DNA of 64,000 bases from Carnegiea gigantea. Its lineage: Eukaryota > Streptophyta > Magnoliopsida > Caryophyllales > Cactaceae. The DNA lies in assembly GCA_029747015.1 (NCBI GenBank), contig JAKOGI010002806.1, positions 1-64,000 of the forward strand. Direction: 5' to 3'. Below, piece by piece: positions 59,457 through 64,000 of the stretch. Positions within the stretch are counted from its first letter, which is position 1. The number at the start of each line of letters is the position of its first letter. Under the pieces are notes generated by a model that was given only the letters and a program-made list of their open reading frames with translations, did no database searches and was not told where the DNA came from. The position numbers and the translations under genes were made by a program.

Positions 59457-62400
59457 ATCTGACTTACTGTTGACCTTCTTTCAATGTACAGGTCGATCCA
59501 CCCAATCCAAAAGGTGCTTGATTCTTTTCCCACCCATACATAACGTTCATGTATCATTGTACTGGTCCAAATATAATTCATTTTAATTTTTCCAATTTAA
59601 TCATGGAAATTGATTAAATTAGGTGCATGCATTTCAATTCAACATTTGAATTGTTCAATTTCTGCCGGATTAGGATGGTGAAATGACCTCTAAACAAGGT
59701 TTCATAATGTTAATTTTATGCAAGTATTTAGTATTCAAAAATAGATGTAGAGATGCACATTTATAAGGAGGAAAAAAGATTACATTTTGATGAGAAACAC
59801 AATCTGGCTTATTAATGTAATATGTATGTGAACTTTATCAAATAAAATAATAACAAATAAATAAATTAAATTAAATGACTAAAATCTATTAGCTAAAACA
59901 AGGGAAATTATATATTAGTGTTCATGTGTTTATTATGAGTGCAAGAAATAAAGGAAGAAGTTTGCCCAAGTTAACAGCCCAAATGCTTTTTTTGTGTTTG
60001 TGGTGTTTTGGATTGGGCTAAATAAGAAAAAAGAGCGCGAGAGAGTTGATTTTCACTACTAGAAGAATCACATGAGAGAGAAATACAAAGCCGAGATCGA
60101 CTTTATTATTTGCCCACATCCATGTATCATCTCTACACTGCCACTAGATTTCCCTGTTCAACCCTATTTCTGCGCAGCCAGCCTGCCATGGTCCCCCAGC
60201 CGGTAGCAATCGCTAAGCCCCTAGGACCCACTAGAGCACAGCCAACCACCACTCACTGAACTGCCCTCCTCTTCTTGCTCTTTTCACTTGGTTTTTCAAG
60301 GTAGAAATACTTAAACCTTTCTTATCTTTCTTTGACATGCTTATTTCTTCTTCTTCAAGAAAAGAGTTATAAATTGTATTTTAGTTTAAAATAGGTGTTT
60401 ACAATATAAATTTTGATGTTTGAATATGCTAATGTTGGGGTTAGAAAGGATTGAAGCTGTTGAATGTCTGGTTCGAATTATGTATATATAAGTTGCATTG
60501 ATATGTGTCAAGTATGCCTTTTGATTCTAAGGTTTGGGTGGGATTAATCCAAATTGAAAAGCTTTGCTCGTGATTGGGAGGAGTTCAATTATATTGGTGT
60601 GATTTGGTTTTGGTCCTTAACGATCTTGAGAGTTGAGAAGGAATAAGAAGACCATTTACATGGAAATGCAATAAGAGGGGGGTGAAAACATAGAGGTTTT
60701 AAAATAAATAGTAGCATATTGGTGATCCTAAAACTAAGTGGGAAGTTGGATTGTATCTTTAATATAAGAATTAGGTGTTGCTAGTGATCAGGAGGGATCT
60801 TAGTACTTGATTTTTAATGACCAGACATAAAAATCACAATGGCTGGTGTAAGATAGGAAAGGTGATAGATTACTTTTCAATACTAGCCGATAGTTATCTA
60901 TCAAAGAAGAATATTTGTTTCAAAAAATTATAGATCCAAATGAGTTAATATAGGAATTTTCAAATATGAAGTAGAATAAACAAATAATAAGTAAAAATTA
61001 TCGAAAATTTCAAAGGAATAATCTTTTGGCCCAAATTTTTAGGTATAACAAATTATGTTCGAATAGTAGTAAAACCACTAACTTTGCTCATATAAATGCA
61101 TTGCTTTTATTAATAGATTATTAAGTTAGAAAGGATGTGAATGTGGTTATTTAAAAAAAAAAAGAAGATAAAAGAAAAGAAATAATAATAATAACAATAA
61201 CAACCACAGCAACACCAATAATTATAAACAATAACTATTAAACATATTCAAGCTGAAGTTGAATGAAAATAAAATCGATAAATAAAAATAAAAAATATAT
61301 GGATATTTATGAAGTGGGAGACATGATATTAAGGTTGGGATTCTACGAATGTGGCGATTAATGATTATGTATAAATATGAAGCAATCCCTTAATGTTTGG
61401 AGATTTGGTCTATGTTAATGGTGGTTAATAAATAATCGGTAAATGGCACTCTTAACTTGAAGAAGCAAATGTATCCATGATTATGAGACTTAAGCTCACC
61501 TTATTGAAAATTATTTGATATTCTGCTAATAAGATATCCAAACTGAGACAGCAAATAGGCCATTTTTCATCAGCCAAGCTATCAACTAATTATTCCAAAA
61601 GGATGGGAAAGAGATATTTTCAAGCAAAGGTACTTTTACTACTTGTACCTTTTGAAAATTCACATATTTTTATACATATCAAAATCTTGTATAATTTAGC
61701 ATTATTTTGTCACATAATTAAGTGGATCCACCAGCTATCAATTACAAAGACTTACGCCCTAGTTCACCCGTGTGGCCTCAGGTCAGGCTTCCTAATCGGT
61801 TTGGTAGGTGTAAACCTATTTAATGATTGCATTGTACATATTAGCTCATCAGTTTGGTTTCTACTTTTATATAAAAATCGATGATTGTCTTAATATAATT
61901 TTTCTCTGTCCCTGATTTTGAACTAAACTGAATTAAAATTTGAGCACTCACTAAAAATGTTTTCTATCTTTACAGTGTAGGAGTAGACGTATTGAGTTTC
62001 GGCTCACTTTTTGAAATTTTGGTGTTTCATGTTTTCAAGTAACTTATGTGAATCTACCCTCAACCAACTTGAGAGTATTGCCTTAAAGTCGTGGTGAAGG
62101 AGCTTAGCATGCTCACAACGATCGTGGTGGGGAGCTGATGGGTTGTTGTATATAGTTCACTATTAGTAGGATCACATACACATTTGTGTTTGGATTAGAA
62201 TAGCCGCTTCGAATTATTTGAGAACATTTGGCTACATTATTCTTCACTAGAGTTCCCAACACCTAACTTTGTCCAATATTGGGATAGCGGTAACATTCTA
62301 ACTTCAGTTTTTCGCTGGGTTAATCACTAGGGATTAGTTAATGTTAATTAAGACTAATAAGGTAATTAGAGTTGGCGCGTTACGATTATAATGAAAAGTT

Positions 62401-64000
62401 TGAATATTTTTAATATAATTATGAGAAATTACAATTACTTTGTTGTAAAAACTAACAATTTTGAGTAATAAGCATTCATAATTTTTGAGTTTGACAAAAG
62501 AAAAAGAACTCACAGAAGAAGTGCTCAAAACCTGTTGGATCCAAACAAAAGTTGTAAAATCGAAATACACCCGCCCGTATTTTTTCCAAACCCAAAATAC
62601 ATTCAACCTGTTTTTTATCTAAACCTAAATACGCCCGATCCATATTAGCTCACCCGCTCGAATTGATAGCTCTAGTCATAATTATATGCAGTAGCATATA
62701 ATCTATCTATATAATTATATATATAATTGAGTAATTTTACATATTTTTACGAAGGGGCATAATTTATTGGTAAGGATATTGACTACTATTTTAATTCACT
62801 TTGTGTTTTCTAGTATACATACAACTCTTCCTGTAACAAATATACTTCGCAAAACTTTTCTTCTTCTCCTCAGTCAATTACTTTGAAATATCATTAATAA
62901 ACATTTACTTGCATATGTAAAAAACAATACATATGCAAATCTAAAACATCATAAGATACAAAGATTTTTTAATTGATAAAATAAATCCAAACAATGAAAA
63001 GAATATTGTTATTAGATATCCTTTAAAAACTTCTTCAATAATTATTTACAAGTGTAGACATTGACATATTGTTTACCTCACCCCTTGCATTGCAAGAGGG
63101 AATAATTCTAATTTAATTAACTAAAGTGGAAAATAATACTTTTTTAATGAAAAGTAAGTACCACAATTATGGAAGTCATTTTCTCAAAAGATCTACCTAT
63201 GAAATCGTCGCAAAGAACATGAAGTAGATCTCTTTGAGGTACAACATTTGACATAATTGTCGATTTGATATGCTAACCAAATTGGACAAGCTAATCTGTT
63301 ACATGGTTGGCTTCTCTAAAAACATATGATATATCAACCATAGTATAAGAGCGTAAGTAAAAAGTACAAGTGTTTGGATTTTCTATAGTATCTGAATTTC
63401 GCTTGGAAGTGATTGAATCAAGATTTTGTTTTCTCCCTAAATTTGACTATGTTTGTGAACTACTTCAACTGTTGCTTTCACCACATTCTTTATTGATGTT
63501 GTTTATGCTAATATAACCAATGTCGATTCCAAATTATATGTTATTGCTTGCATATGGAAACAAACAGGCCTTATGATAATTATTTCCCAACCTTTTCTGA
63601 AGTGTAAGTTTTCATTCCAGGGAACCGCCAAACCTTGGTTCAGGTAGAGTTGAACACGATTGAGGAAGAGTTCAGCAAGTTTGACATTAATTGCAAATTG
63701 TAATAGTTTGAGCTACAGTAATCGCATGACATGATCATGCGTATAATGGCACCATAGCAATGCTGGATTTATATACTGACAGCTTCTACATTAGTATGGC
63801 AGAAAATATTCTATGAGGATCCTGTTTATAAGAAAAATTGTGATATTCAAAAGCATTTCACAAACGTGATGTTTGAATGTTTTCATTTTACTTTTTCAAA
63901 ACCATTTCACAAATTTAGATAGAATTTTTATTTTCACTTAAACTTGTAAATCTAATAGGGTACATAGTAATTGTTAGACAAATAGGTCTGACCTGGATTG
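59457..64000. other. Unassigned AT-rich flank
   Basis: No ORF over 93 codons and none with a recognisable domain. There is a CT-rich leader-like stretch near 60250-60310, AAT/AAC repeats near 61180-61210, and an intron-like TTTCTATCTTTACAG at 61965-61979. Near 62565-62675 CCCGCCCG and CACCCGCTCG followed by GAATTGATAGCTCTA resemble the end of some hAT-type MITEs, but I found no partner end. The stretch is probably decayed repeat sequence. Confidence 0.4.

Noticed and set aside
62380..62690. hAT-type MITE
   Set aside because: One end resembles GAATTGATAGCTCTA, but no inverted partner or 8-bp duplication was found.

Overview
The window is a gene-poor, AT-rich piece of a flowering-plant nuclear genome (probably eudicot; species not identified). 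The evidence is the repeat content: Ty3/gypsy LTR retrotransposons of Athila-like and Tat/Ogre-like type, CACTA (En/Spm) and Mutator (MULE) DNA transposons, a primer-binding site for plant tRNA-Asp, and long solo LTRs. I found no intact host protein gene. Every recognisable coding region is a transposon gene, and each carries stops, frameshifts, deletions or insertions.

Layout. (1) 638-1446 and 32218-33880 (+) are two halves of one broken MULE transposase gene. (2) 1447-32217 is a 30.8-kb insertion in that gene, bounded by family-A LTRs and by the 5-bp target duplication CAAAT. Taking out the insertion and one CAAAT puts the MULE frame back in register. Within it are a non-autonomous LTR element (LTR 1447-2666, tRNA-Asp PBS, a CCHC/transmembrane ORF, PPT, LTR 16245-17463) split by a 10.4-kb CACTA element (5570-15999), a degenerate minus-strand Athila-like element (17481-30994) split by a 4.4-kb CACTA element (23474-27872, TSD AAA), and a last family-A LTR (30998-32217). 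(3) 35714-59456 is a minus-strand Tat/Ogre-like element with LTRs of about 3.3 kb and decayed ORF1, gag, protease, RT, RNase H and integrase. It was later hit by a 4.4-kb solo LTR in the integrase (40761-45176, TSD TAGCC), by a 3.3-kb solo LTR in its 5' LTR (55068-58370) and by a 391-bp MITE-like insert (58780-59170). (4) 59457-64000 is AT-rich sequence I could not assign.

Main observation. Next to the 5' LTR of the Athila-like element, exactly where the 18-nt PBS should be, lies a copy of a complete tRNA-Asp(GTC) (29735-29810) that includes the CCA position and carries A-to-T at position 58, the m1A site where reverse transcriptase normally stops. This looks like a fossil of reverse transcription through the whole tRNA primer. 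A second, ordinary tRNA-Asp PBS follows about 190 bp further in. A nearly palindromic LTR-spacer-PBS junction (17464-17480) in the same nest is a second possible trace of aberrant cDNA ends. Family assignments are from motif recognition by eye; no database search was run.
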